Assembly: GCF_000334215.1 (NCBI RefSeq)
Contig: NZ_AMQY01000014.1
Coordinates: 62,001-126,000, forward strand
Direction: 5' to 3'
Source: Vreelandella jeotgali Hwa
GTDB taxonomy: Bacteria; Pseudomonadota; Gammaproteobacteria; Pseudomonadales; Halomonadaceae
DNA length: 64,000 nucleotides
In this document: positions 34,026 through 42,292 of the stretch, piece by piece
Numbering within the stretch: the first letter of the stretch is position 1
Layout of the letters: the number at the start of each line of letters is the position of its first letter
Translations under genes and position numbers: made by a program
The notes under the pieces: model-generated
The model's input: the letters and a program-made list of their open reading frames with translations, nothing else
Database searches by the model: none
Told to the model about the DNA's origin: nothing

Positions 34026-34971
34026 GCGGTTGAGGCGCGGAGCAGGGCCGCTGGCAGCGGCGGCCCTTGCGCTCGTCGTGTCAAGCGTATTCGCCGGCGC
34101 GCGCGATCAGCCCTGCGCCGTCGATGATCTGGAGCGCAAGGTCTGCCTTGAGGCGCCGGCCGAACGCATTGTCGCGCTTTCCCCAGGCGCTACCGAGCTT
34201 GCCTTTGCCGCCGGCGCGGGGGACAAGGTCGTCGCCGTGGTGGAACACAGCGACTACCCGGCCCGCGCCCAAGAACTGCCGTCGGTGGGCAACTACGACC
34301 GCATCGACCTGGAAGCGCTGGTAGGTCTCGAGCCCGACCTGGTGATCGGCTGGGAAACCGGCAACCCCGGCAAGCAGCTGGAAATGCTGGAGTCGCTGGG
34401 TACCCAAGTGTTCTACATCGAGCCGCGCAGGGTCGACGGCGTGGCCGATGCCCTTACGCGCCTGGGCCGCCTTGCCGGCAGCGAGGCGACCGCCGAACAA
34501 GAGGCGGAGACCTTTCTTGCCGGCATGGCCGAGATCAAGGAACGCTACGCCGAGCGCGAGCCGGTGCGCACCTTCTACCAGGTGTGGGACGCGCCGCTGA
34601 TGAGCCTCAACGATGAGCATCTGATCGGCCGCGCGATTGCCGACTGCGGCGGGGTCAACGTGTTCGGTGACCGGCCGCGGCTGGTGCCGAGGCTCGACGA
34701 TGAGGCGGTGCTCGCGGCCAACCCCGAGGTGATTATTACCAGTAGCAGCGATGCGGACGAAAACGCCCGCAATCAGTGGCTTTCTCACTGGCAGCAGTAT
34801 CAGAGCCTGGCCGCCGTTGAGCAGGATAGCCTCTACACCGTCCCCGCCGATCCGCTGGTGCGGCCCACCCCGCGCTTTTTGCAGGGCGCGCAAAGCCTCT
34901 GCGAGCGTATTGACCGGGCTCGTCAAAAACGGGCGCGTAACAAGCAGCCCCGTGAGGGCGGCTCCGAGTAA
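34015..34971 (+). CDS. btuF: Cobalamin-binding periplasmic protein BtuF
   Basis: 318 residues from a GTG that overlaps the btuB end by 11 bp. Signal peptide at residues 1-28 (cleavage near FAGA). The class III binding-protein lobes are visible: RIVALSPGATELAFAAGAGD, VVEHSDYPARAQELPSVGNY, LEPDLVIGW, TFYQVWDAPLMSL and GVNVFGD. It delivers corrinoids to BtuC2D2 in the inner membrane. It abuts btuC directly. Confidence 0.92.
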   Translation: MRSKRLRRGAGPLAAAALALVVSSVFAGARDQPCAVDDLERKVCLEAPAERIVALSPGATELAFAAGAGDKVVAVVEHSDYPARAQELPSVGNYDRIDLEALVGLEPDLVIGWETGNPGKQLEMLESLGTQVFYIEPRRVDGVADALTRLGRLAGSEATAEQEAETFLAGMAEIKERYAEREPVRTFYQVWDAPLMSLNDEHLIGRAIADCGGVNVFGDRPRLVPRLDDEAVLAANPEVIITSSSDADENARNQWLSHWQQYQSLAAVEQDSLYTVPADPLVRPTPRFLQGAQSLCERIDRARQKRARNKQPREGGSE

Positions 34972-35951
34972 TGCGTTGGAGGGCTCAAGCGAGTTTGCCT
35001 TTGGCGCTGCTTGCGCTTGGCGCCGTTATCGCCCTTGGCGTATCGCTGGGGGTGGGCAGTGCGTCGATTTCGCTGGAGCAGCTCTGGGCGATTGCGCTGG
35101 GTGAGGGCGACAATCTGGCGCGCACCATGGTGTTGGAGTTGCGTCTGCCGCGGGCGCTTTCGGCGTTTGCCGTGGGCGGGCTTTTGGCCGTGGCCGGCGC
35201 CTTGATGCAGGTGCTGCTGCGTAACCCGCTGGCCGACCCCTACGTGCTGGGGATTTCCGGCGGCGCGGCCATTGGCGCGCTGGGCGCGATGATGCTGGGG
35301 CTGGGCGGCATGCTGGCGTCCACTTCCGCCTTCGGCGGGGCGCTGTTTTCCACGCTGTTGGTTTTTGGCCTCGCCCACGGCCGCGGCGGCTGGGCGCCCA
35401 CGCGGTTGCTGCTCACCGGCATTGTGGTGGCCTCGGGCTGGGGCGCGATGATTACGCTGATGCTTTCCATGACGCCGGCCGAGCGACTGCCGGGCATGCT
35501 CTACTGGCTGATGGGCGATCTCTCCTACGCCCGCGCGCCCAATTTGCCGCTGGCGCTTTTGGCGGTGACCTGCATCGGGCTTCTGCCGCTGGGGCGCAGC
35601 CTTAACGTGCTGGCGCGGGGGCCACAGCAGGCCGCGGCGCTGGGCGTTGACGCCCGCCCGCTGGAGTGGGGCATTTACGCCATCGCCAGCCTGCTCACCG
35701 CCGTGGCGGTAAGCACGGCCGGCAGCATCGGCTTTGTGGGGCTGGTGGTGCCGCACATGCTGCGGCTGGTGCTGGGCAACGACCAGCGCCTGACCCTTCC
35801 CGCCTGCGCGCTGGCCGGCGGCACGCTGCTACTGCTGGCGGATACCCTGGCGCGCACGGTGATCGCCCCCGAGCAGCTGCCGGTGGGCGTAATTACCGCG
35901 CTGCTGGGCGTGCCGACGTTTCTTTTTCTGCTCTACCGGAGCGGGCAATGA
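34971..35951 (+). CDS. btuC: Vitamin B12 ABC permease BtuC
   Basis: 326 residues, about ten membrane helices (FecCD family). Motifs: LRLPRALSAFAVGGLLAVAG, QVLLRNPLADPYVLGISGGA, and VSTAGSIGFVGLVVPHMLRL. The ATG shares a base with the btuF stop, and the end overlaps btuD by 4 bp. Confidence 0.94.
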   Translation: MRWRAQASLPLALLALGAVIALGVSLGVGSASISLEQLWAIALGEGDNLARTMVLELRLPRALSAFAVGGLLAVAGALMQVLLRNPLADPYVLGISGGAAIGALGAMMLGLGGMLASTSAFGGALFSTLLVFGLAHGRGGWAPTRLLLTGIVVASGWGAMITLMLSMTPAERLPGMLYWLMGDLSYARAPNLPLALLAVTCIGLLPLGRSLNVLARGPQQAAALGVDARPLEWGIYAIASLLTAVAVSTAGSIGFVGLVVPHMLRLVLGNDQRLTLPACALAGGTLLLLADTLARTVIAPEQLPVGVITALLGVPTFLFLLYRSGQ

Positions 35952-36718
35952 GCGTTCTTGATGCACGCGATCTGGTCATCGACGTGCCCGGCCGCCGGAG
36001 CGGCAGGCCGCTGAATTTAAGCGTTCAGCCGGGGCAGGTGTGGGGCGTGCTGGGCCCCAACGGTGCGGGGAAAACCACGCTGTTGCACACCCTGGCCGGC
36101 CTGAATCCGCCCCGTACAGGCAGCGTGGCTCTGGATGATACGCCGCTCAACACGCTGCGCCGCCGCCGGATTGCGCAAAAGCTGGGGCTTTTGTTTCAGG
36201 AGCGGGTGGACGGCTTTCCGGCAACGGTGGAAGAAACCGCGATGCTTGGCCGGCATCCGTTTTTATCCTACTGGCAGCGGGAAAGCGCCGAGGACTTACG
36301 CCGCATGCGGGCCGCGCTGGAGCGACTGGATGTGGCACATCTCAAGCACCGACTGGTGAGCACGCTCTCCGGCGGCGAGCGCCAGCGGGTGGCCGTGGCC
36401 ACGCTGCTGACGCAAAATCCGGCGCTGTGGCTGGTGGATGAACCCACCAATCATCTGGACCTGCACCACCAAAGCGCGGTGATGGCGCTGATGCGCGAGC
36501 AGGCAGCGGCAGGGCGCGCGCTGATGCTCTGCCTGCACGATTTGAACCTGGCCGCCCGCTGGTGCAGCCACGTGCTGCTGCTGTATCCGGACGGCGAGGC
36601 CTGCTGGGGCGAGGCGCGGGATATGCTGGTGCCCGATGCGCTGGAGGCGCTCTACCGCCAGCGGCTCAGGGTAGTGGAAGTCGACGGCGCGCCGGTGTTT
36701 GTGCCGGTGAACGGCTGA
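35948..36718 (+). CDS. btuD: Vitamin B12 ABC transporter ATPase BtuD
   Basis: 256 residues. Walker A GPNGAGKTT, Q-loop LLFQERVDGFP, ABC signature STLSGGERQRVAVATLL, Walker B LWLVDEPTNHLD and switch histidine CLHDLNLA. It pairs with BtuC and BtuF. It ends the btuBFCD operon controlled by the riboswitch. Confidence 0.94.
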   Translation: MSVLDARDLVIDVPGRRSGRPLNLSVQPGQVWGVLGPNGAGKTTLLHTLAGLNPPRTGSVALDDTPLNTLRRRRIAQKLGLLFQERVDGFPATVEETAMLGRHPFLSYWQRESAEDLRRMRAALERLDVAHLKHRLVSTLSGGERQRVAVATLLTQNPALWLVDEPTNHLDLHHQSAVMALMREQAAAGRALMLCLHDLNLAARWCSHVLLLYPDGEACWGEARDMLVPDALEALYRQRLRVVEVDGAPVFVPVNG

Positions 36719-36755
36719 GCCTGAACGTCTTGATCCGTCGTTATTTGTGGAAGGA

Positions 36756-36784
36756 TTTTCCATAACGGTAATCCAGGCTATGAT
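36756..36784 (+). promoter_or_regulatory. Candidate sigma-70 promoter for ytoQ
   Basis: TTTTCC at 36756, 17-bp spacer, TATGAT at 36779. The -10 is good and the -35 weak. Confidence 0.35.
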
Positions 36785-36830
36785 GAGCGTCACCTGACTC
36801 ACAGCTTGTGTCCACCAGCAGGAGATCACC

Positions 36831-37271
36831 ATGAGCTTTTACGTTTATCTTTCCGGCGAGATTCATACCGACTGGCGCGATGAAATTCAGCGCGGCGCCG
36901 AAGCCGCCGACCTGGACGTGGTGTTTACCGCGCCGGTTACCGATCACGACGCCAGCGACGCCGCCGGCGACCATCTGGGCGCCGAAGACAAGAAGTTCTG
37001 GCGCGACCACCAGTCGTCCAAGATCAACGCCATCCGCACTCGCACCATGATCGAGCAGAGCGATCTGGTTGTGGTGCGCTTCGGCGACCAGTACAAGCAG
37101 TGGAACGCCGCCTTTGACGCCGGCTACTGCGCCGCGCTGGCCAAGCCGTATGTCACGCTGCACAGCGAAGATATTGGCCACCCGCTGAAGGAAGTCGACG
37201 CCGACGCCCAGGCCTGGTGCACCACCACCGACCAGGTCGTGGAAATCCTGCGCTACGTGCTCAAGGCCTGA
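36831..37271 (+). CDS. YtoQ family protein
   Basis: 146 residues, beginning MSFYVYLSGEIHTDWRDEI. The YtoQ features are SGEIHTDWR, VTDHDASDAAG and KINAIRTRTMIEQSDLVVVRFG. The fold resembles nucleoside 2-deoxyribosyltransferases and other small Rossmann-like nucleotide binders; no activity has been established to my knowledge. It has its own promoter-like site and strong terminator, so it is probably a separate unit inside the B12 block. Confidence 0.88.
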   Translation: MSFYVYLSGEIHTDWRDEIQRGAEAADLDVVFTAPVTDHDASDAAGDHLGAEDKKFWRDHQSSKINAIRTRTMIEQSDLVVVRFGDQYKQWNAAFDAGYCAALAKPYVTLHSEDIGHPLKEVDADAQAWCTTTDQVVEILRYVLKA

Positions 37272-37596
37272 TCGATATATCGAGCAGTGCCGGCTGATGT
37301 AACGCCAAAGCGCCCCCGGGGGCGCTTTTTTGTTGCGAGATGCTGATGCCGTGAAAAGGCGTCGTGAATAGATGGTGCTGTGCCTGAATTCAGGTTTTCA
37401 CTGGGTCGCCTCCAGGCGCCTGGCATCATCGCCCTTATTGCGCAGATAATGAGAAATTCGCGGCCGGGATCACCGCTGGTGAGCGCTATCGCTTAATGTA
37501 GTCGGGGGTCGCTGTGGCGGATAGCCTGCGCAGCAGGTGGCAATAGCCGGCAGCGGTTCCAATGGTCAATCTGTGGTTCATAAGGAGAGCCTGATC
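37272..37596. other. Intergenic stretch, 325 bp
   Basis: It holds the ytoQ terminator, a short echo of the GTGAAT-type repeat (CGTCGTGAATAG at 37364), and two perfect 12-bp palindromes, CCTGAATTCAGG at 37383 and CCAGGCGCCTGG at 37412. No gene recognised. The palindromes may be operator sites for the downstream gene. Confidence 0.55.
37307..37331 (+). terminator. Rho-independent terminator of ytoQ
   Basis: AAAGCGCCCCCGGGGGCGCT followed by a T-run, 36 bp after the ytoQ stop. Confidence 0.92.
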
Positions 37597-38118
37597 ATGC
37601 TGAAACAACATTCCCTGTGGAAGCTGACAAGCGTGGTGTCGCTGGTGTTGATGCTGGGGGCCGCCGGCGTGCAGGCCGATCGTCATCATCACGACGGCTA
37701 TAGCGGGGCGACCGACAGCTATTCCGGCGCGACGGACAAGGACGGCGGCTGGCAGCACCATAACCGCGCAAGGCACCACGACAACCGGGGACGTCGTGAC
37801 CACAACAGACACCATGACCGCGACAGGCATCACGACCGTGAGCTGGAGCGCGAGCGGCGCCGTTCGCTGGAACGCTTCGAGCGCCGGCGGGAGCGCGATT
37901 ATCGGCGTTTCGACGAACGCCGCTTTGCATCGGAGAAGGAACGCGGTCGCGCCTACCGCGAGCTTGCCCGCGAGCATAAAGCCCGCCTGCGCGAGATTCT
38001 CGGCGACTCGCGCTATCGTCAGGAGCGCCGTCGCCACGATGGCCACGATAACCGCGGCTACGACGATCCCGAAGACGCCATGATTCATCGGATTATCCGT
38101 GAAATTCTCGACCGTTAA
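37597..38118 (+). CDS. Secreted His/Arg-rich protein, unknown function
   Basis: 173 residues from the ATG at 37597, with AAGGAGAG upstream. A signal peptide (KLTSVVSLVLMLGAAGVQA) is followed by a His-rich stretch (DRHHHDGYSGATD, a near duplicate SYSGATDKDG, and many HH, HD and RH pairs to about residue 85). A strongly charged Arg/Glu helix follows (ELERERRRSLERFERRRERD). The histidines could bind metal in the periplasm; the site between btuBFCD and the CobQ-like gene makes cobalt a guess worth testing. No family recognised. Confidence 0.7.
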   Translation: MLKQHSLWKLTSVVSLVLMLGAAGVQADRHHHDGYSGATDSYSGATDKDGGWQHHNRARHHDNRGRRDHNRHHDRDRHHDRELERERRRSLERFERRRERDYRRFDERRFASEKERGRAYRELAREHKARLREILGDSRYRQERRRHDGHDNRGYDDPEDAMIHRIIREILDR

Positions 38119-38133
38119 CCGGAACGCTGCGCC

Positions 38134-38961
38134 ATGACAACACTGATGATTCAGGGCACCACCTCGGATGCGGGAAAAAGCACCCTGGTGGCGGGGCTTT
38201 GCCGGGTGCTCCGGCGGCGGGGCATCTCCGTGGCGCCGTTCAAACCCCAGAACATGGCCGGCACCAGCACCCCGATCGCAGACGGCGGCGAAATCGGCCG
38301 CTCCACGGCGCTACAGGCGCTGGCTGCCGGCGTTGAACCCGAGAGCGACATGAACCCGGTGCTGTTGAAGCCCGCCAGCGACCGGGGTGCTCGGGTGATC
38401 CTGCGCGGTAGCGACCAGGGGCAGATGGACGCGCTGGGCTATCATTCCTCCCGCCGCGATGCCTTCAAACGTACCGCTCGGGCAAGCGTTATGGACGCCT
38501 GGCGGGCGCTGTCAGCGCGCTTTGACGTGATCATTGTCGAAGGCGCCGGCAGCCCGGCGGAAATCAACCTGCGCGAAGGCGATATCGCCAACATGGGCTT
38601 TGCCGAAGCGGTGGACTGTCCGGTGCTGCTGGTAGGCGACATCGATCGCGGCGGGGTATTTGCCCAGCTGGTGGGGACGCTGGCGCTGCTCAGCGAGTCC
38701 GAGCGGAACCGGACCCGAGGCTTTATCGTCAACCGCTTTCGCGGAGCGATGGACCTGTTGACCCCGGGGCTGGACTGGCTGGAGGACTATACGCAAAAGC
38801 CGGTGCTGGGCACGCTGCCGTATTTGCAGCGGCTGATGCGCGATGCCGATTATGGCCTTGTCGGCGGCCAGGCCGCCGAGCGCGAGTTGGATCGCCTGGC
38901 CGCTAGCCTTGAACAGCACCTGGATATCGACGCCGTCCTGGCGCTGTTGAAGCCCGCCTGA
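38134..38961 (+). CDS. CobQ-like protein lacking the glutamine amidotransferase domain
   Basis: 275 residues against about 480-500 for cobyric acid synthase. The ATPase half is well kept: P-loop [81 protein letters not shown] and [15 protein letters not shown]. It stops after [14 protein letters not shown], and no GATase (Cys/His) remains appear downstream in any frame up to the MFS gene. The usual KPQNMALNS(A/Y)VT stretch is altered. It may serve a salvage role or be a different amide-forming or cobalt-linked ATPase. Confidence 0.85.
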   Translation: MTTLMIQGTTSDAGKSTLVAGLCRVLRRRGISVAPFKPQNMAGTSTPIADGGEIGRSTALQALAAGVEPESDMNPVLLKPASDRGARVILRGSDQGQMDALGYHSSRRDAFKRTARASVMDAWRALSARFDVIIVEGAGSPAEINLREGDIANMGFAEAVDCPVLLVGDIDRGGVFAQLVGTLALLSESERNRTRGFIVNRFRGAMDLLTPGLDWLEDYTQKPVLGTLPYLQRLMRDADYGLVGGQAAERELDRLAASLEQHLDIDAVLALLKPA

Positions 38962-39060
38962 CACGTTTTTTTGTTGCATTACGGGCTATCCCGGCGTCGT
39001 GGATGCCCGTTTCTGTATACAATATCGCCCGTTAGCGTGTTAAATGTATGGCCTTTTTGT

Positions 39061-39137
39061 GATCCCTTCTTTTTGCAATCCCTTCTTTTTCCACCTCATC
39101 TGTTTCCACCCTTCGGTTTCCAGCCCTTTCATTTTCC
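39061..39137 (+). repeat. 14-16-bp degenerate pyrimidine-rich tandem repeat, 5 copies
   Basis: Units such as GATCCCTTCTTTTTGC and AATCCCTTCTTTTTCC, then three shorter variants, run up to 30 bp before the ATG of the MFS gene. The strand is almost purely pyrimidine at the unit cores. Confidence 0.75.
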
Positions 39138-39166
39138 TACCATAACGACGACACCACGAGGCGATA

Positions 39167-40396
39167 ATGACGGCAGAGGACAACACGGTCAGCCACAAAA
39201 CGGCCCATACGGAGACGCTGCAGTTTATCGGCGGGCTGTTGCTCATCATGGCGCTGGGGTTGAACCTGCGCCCGCTGCTGGCCTCGGCAAGCCCGCTGAT
39301 GGACAACATTCGTGCCTCGACGGGGCTGGATTACGGCGTGCTCGCCTGGCTGACCACGCTGCCGTTTTTGTGCATGGGGGCCGTGGCGCTGGCCAGCGGC
39401 CGGCTTCAGCGTCTGCTGGGCGAAAGCCGGGGCATTATGCTGTCTCTGGTGGCTATTGGCGCAGCCTGCGCGCTGCGTCAGGTTAGCGGCACGGGCATGA
39501 CGCTGTTGTCGACCGCGCTGCTGGGCGGTGCCGGTATCGCCCTGATTCAGGCGCTGGTGCCGGGGCTGGTCAAGCGCCGCTTCGGGGCGCGCATGCCGCT
39601 GGTGATGGGGCTCTACTCGGCGTCGTTGATGTCGGGTGGCGGGCTGTCGGCGTGGATCAGCCCTCAGCTTGCCGTATCCGGCGGCTGGCAGCTGGGCGTG
39701 GGGATCTGGTGGGTGCCGGCGCTGATCACCCTGGTGGCGTGGTGGGTTATTTTTCGCCGTGACAGCGCGCCGCAGCGGGATACTGCGGCGATCGACGGCG
39801 TACGCCCCCGGCGGCTCAAACGTGCCTGGCTGCTGGCGCTTTACTTCGGGGTGATCAATGCCGGCTATTCCAGCGTGGTGACCTGGCTACCCCAGTACTA
39901 TCACGAGCTGGGCTGGAGTGAATTGGCCGGTGGGCGGCTGTTGGCATGGATGACGCTTTTTCAGGTGCTGGCCGCGCTGGTGATGCCGAGTCTCGCCCAG
40001 CGTCAGGGAACCGCTGACCGTCGCGGCTTGCTGGCAGTGGCTCTGACCGCTCAGCTGGTAGGGTATCTGGGTTTTATCTTCATGCCGCAGTCGCTGGCGC
40101 TGGTGTGGAACGCCGTCGGTGGCTTTGGCCTGGGCGCGTGCTTCTCGCTGGGCTTGATTCTGGCGCTGGACCACCTGCGCGATGCTCGTGCGGCGGGGCG
40201 CCTGGCGGCGTTCATGCAGGGTTTCGGCTTTATGCTCAACGCCATGTCGCCGTGGATCAGCGGAACCCTGCGCGATATGACCGGCAGCTTTATCCCCGCC
40301 TGGGCGCTGCTCGCCGCGGGCATTGTCGCCATGCTGCTGATTACGCTGCGCTTCAAGCCCGCGCGCTATCCTCAAGTGATGCAGGAAGCCGGATGA
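39167..40396 (+). CDS. MFS transporter, CynX/NimT family
   Basis: 409 residues with 12 predicted membrane segments. The family mark ALGLNLRPLLASASPLMDNI at residues about 29-50 and the GLDYGVLAWLTTLPFLCMG that follows fit the cyanate/nitroimidazole-type CynX group. Central loop at about 195-225. Substrate unknown; no cyn genes nearby. The ATG lies after a pyrimidine-rich repeat, and I see only a weak ribosome-binding site (ACGAGGCG). Confidence 0.87.
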   Translation: MTAEDNTVSHKTAHTETLQFIGGLLLIMALGLNLRPLLASASPLMDNIRASTGLDYGVLAWLTTLPFLCMGAVALASGRLQRLLGESRGIMLSLVAIGAACALRQVSGTGMTLLSTALLGGAGIALIQALVPGLVKRRFGARMPLVMGLYSASLMSGGGLSAWISPQLAVSGGWQLGVGIWWVPALITLVAWWVIFRRDSAPQRDTAAIDGVRPRRLKRAWLLALYFGVINAGYSSVVTWLPQYYHELGWSELAGGRLLAWMTLFQVLAALVMPSLAQRQGTADRRGLLAVALTAQLVGYLGFIFMPQSLALVWNAVGGFGLGACFSLGLILALDHLRDARAAGRLAAFMQGFGFMLNAMSPWISGTLRDMTGSFIPAWALLAAGIVAMLLITLRFKPARYPQVMQEAG

Positions 40397-40462
40397 TGGG
40401 CGCGGAGGGGTAACGCCGCGTACGTCCGATATCAGGCTGCACCCTGAGTCGGCGGCGTGTGA

Positions 40463-40497
40463 CACAAAAACGCCGGCCAGCGTTGGCTGACCGGCGT
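40463..40497 (-). terminator. Probable terminator downstream of the azurin gene
   Basis: On the plus strand AAAAACGCCGGCCAGC, GTTG, GCTGACCGGCGT: a 7+4-bp stem with one mismatch and an A-run that becomes a U-run on the minus strand. Confidence 0.7.
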
Positions 40498-40544
40498 GTA
40501 GCTGAAACGCTGGCTCGAGCGGCTGGCCCGAGCGCCAGGGCGTT

Positions 40545-40901
40545 TTAGTCTTCTTTCGTGACGGTGAAGCTGCCGTTCATCGCGGAGTAGTGACCCGGGA
40601 AGGTGCAGAAGAAGGTCAGGTCACGATCTTCCAGACCCTCGGTGGAAAACGTCACGCTGCTTTCTTCACCGCCGCCGACGACGTCGGTGTGGGCAATGAT
40701 GCGCTCGTCATCCTGGGGCAGGTAGTTGTTTTCCAGTCCTTCGCCCATGCCGGCGGTGGCGATATCCTGGTAGGCGTCGGAGTCGGCCAGTACCCAGTTG
40801 TGGCCCATGGCGCTGATGTCCATTTCGCCGGCATGCTTGAGGGTTACGGTGACTTCGTCGCAGCTGGACGGAACGCTCATGGCGTCCTTGTTGTACTGCA
40901 C
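40545..40901 (-). pseudogene. Azurin, 5'-truncated (no signal peptide or first strand)
   Basis: 118 residues from a GTG at 40901. The blue-copper site is intact: MGHNWVL (about H34), and FFCTFPGHYSAMNG (C99, H104, M108). Azurins need a signal peptide and start near AECSVDIQGNDQMQ, but here the protein starts at MQYNKDAMSV, so the export signal and Cys3 are missing. Its disulfide partner survives (SSC, C14). Reading further upstream in frame gives only about 14 more codons without a signal before a stop, and the peptidase gene ends 61 bp away. An exported, working azurin is unlikely unless the start lies elsewhere. Confidence 0.75.
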
Positions 40902-40962
40902 CGCTTCTTGTGACAGGCGGCCAGGGAAAAAGTTCGCGCCCTTATGAATGGATCGACGCGCA

Positions 40963-42261
40963 TCAGGGCGTCAGGTTATCAAAGCCGGTAGCGGTGACCG
41001 CCACGTTGTCTTCGATGCGAATACCGCCGCAGGGCAGGAGCTGTTCCACCAGCGTCCAGTTGATCGGCGCCCGGGTATCGCGCAGCGGATCGAGCAGCAT
41101 GGGAATGAAGTACAGACCCGGCTCGATGGTCACCACCATGCCCGGTGTCAGCGTGCGCGTCAGACGCAGCGCCGGGTGGTCTTCGGGCGCCGGCGCCGGT
41201 GTGCCGTCGGGATGTTTCAGTCCGGCGACGTCGTGCACCTGAAGCCCCAGTGAATGGCCCAGGCCGTGCGGGCAGAAGGCCCGGGTCACGCCGCGTTCCA
41301 CGCAGTCTTCGGCAGTGCCGCGATAGAGATCATGGCGGACGAGGATCTCACCCAGGCGGTGGTGCATCGCCCTGTGCAGCTCAAGGTAGTCCACGCCCGG
41401 GGCGATGTCGGCGACCAGCGAATCCTTGAGCTGGTGCATGGCGCTGATCAGGTCGGCGAAAGGGGCCGGCGCATCGGGGCCGGGGGCGGTTCGGGTGATG
41501 TCGGCGCAGTAGCCGCGATAGCGGCGTCCGGCGTCCACCAGCAGGCTGTGGCGTTGGGCCGGGGCGTCGAGGTCATAATGCTGGTAGTGCAGCACGCCGG
41601 CATGCTCATTGAGCCCGACGATGTTGTCGTAGGGCACGTGGGATTCCCGCTGGCGGCTGGCGCCGAGGTAGGCCAGCTGCACATCGAGTTCGGCACCGGC
41701 GCCGGCAAAGGCGGCGCGGGCGGCTTCGTGGCCGGCCACGGCAAGGCGGTTGGCTTCGCGCAGGCAGGCGATTTCGTAAGCGCTCTTGTGCATCCGCAAC
41801 TCGTCCAGCGCCGCCACCAGCGCCGGCGGGTTGGCGTGGCCGTGGGGCGCTGCCACGGGGCTTTCGACCAGGGCCTCGACGTTGCCCACCAGCGCTACGT
41901 TGCCGGTCAGTGCGGGAGTGGCCGGCTCGTTGACCAGTTCGATATCCAGTTCGCTGACCCAGGCTTCGTCGGGCAGCGCGGGCGTCAGGTGCCAGAAATC
42001 CGTGGGCGCGTGAAGCATCAGACGCGGTTTGGCGTCCGCCGTGATGATCAGCCAGCTGTGCTGGGCTTCCCATAGCGGTACCCAGTGGATGAAGTGCCCG
42101 GCGGCCTGAAATTCGGGATGCTGGTCGTCAGCGTAGTGAGGCAGCGAGTGGCCGCTGTACAGCGCGATGGCGTCCAGCCCGTGGTGCTGCATGAGATCGC
42201 GGTAAGCGGCCAGAAGCTGCTGGAGGTGGGCCTGCTGGAGGCGGGGAAGCGTATCGGGCAT
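40963..42261 (-). CDS. pepQ: Xaa-Pro dipeptidase PepQ-like (M24 metallopeptidase)
   Basis: 432 residues from the ATG at 42261 (GGAG upstream). The pita-bread fold metal ligands are visible: DAGRRYRGYCADITR (two Asp), HGLGHSLGLQVHDVAG (His), TIEPGLYFIP (Glu) and GGIRIEDNVAV (Glu). The length and SHVPYDNIVGLNEHAGVLHY block match PepQ rather than PepP. It splits X-Pro dipeptides, including those coming through the nearby dpp transporter, and would supply proline. The LysR gene lies 31 bp upstream on the same strand. Confidence 0.93.
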   Translation of the reverse strand: MPDTLPRLQQAHLQQLLAAYRDLMQHHGLDAIALYSGHSLPHYADDQHPEFQAAGHFIHWVPLWEAQHSWLIITADAKPRLMLHAPTDFWHLTPALPDEAWVSELDIELVNEPATPALTGNVALVGNVEALVESPVAAPHGHANPPALVAALDELRMHKSAYEIACLREANRLAVAGHEAARAAFAGAGAELDVQLAYLGASRQRESHVPYDNIVGLNEHAGVLHYQHYDLDAPAQRHSLLVDAGRRYRGYCADITRTAPGPDAPAPFADLISAMHQLKDSLVADIAPGVDYLELHRAMHHRLGEILVRHDLYRGTAEDCVERGVTRAFCPHGLGHSLGLQVHDVAGLKHPDGTPAPAPEDHPALRLTRTLTPGMVVTIEPGLYFIPMLLDPLRDTRAPINWTLVEQLLPCGGIRIEDNVAVTATGFDNLTP

Positions 42262-42292
42262 CAGGGGCTCCGTTGGGGGTTGCAGGGGTGTT

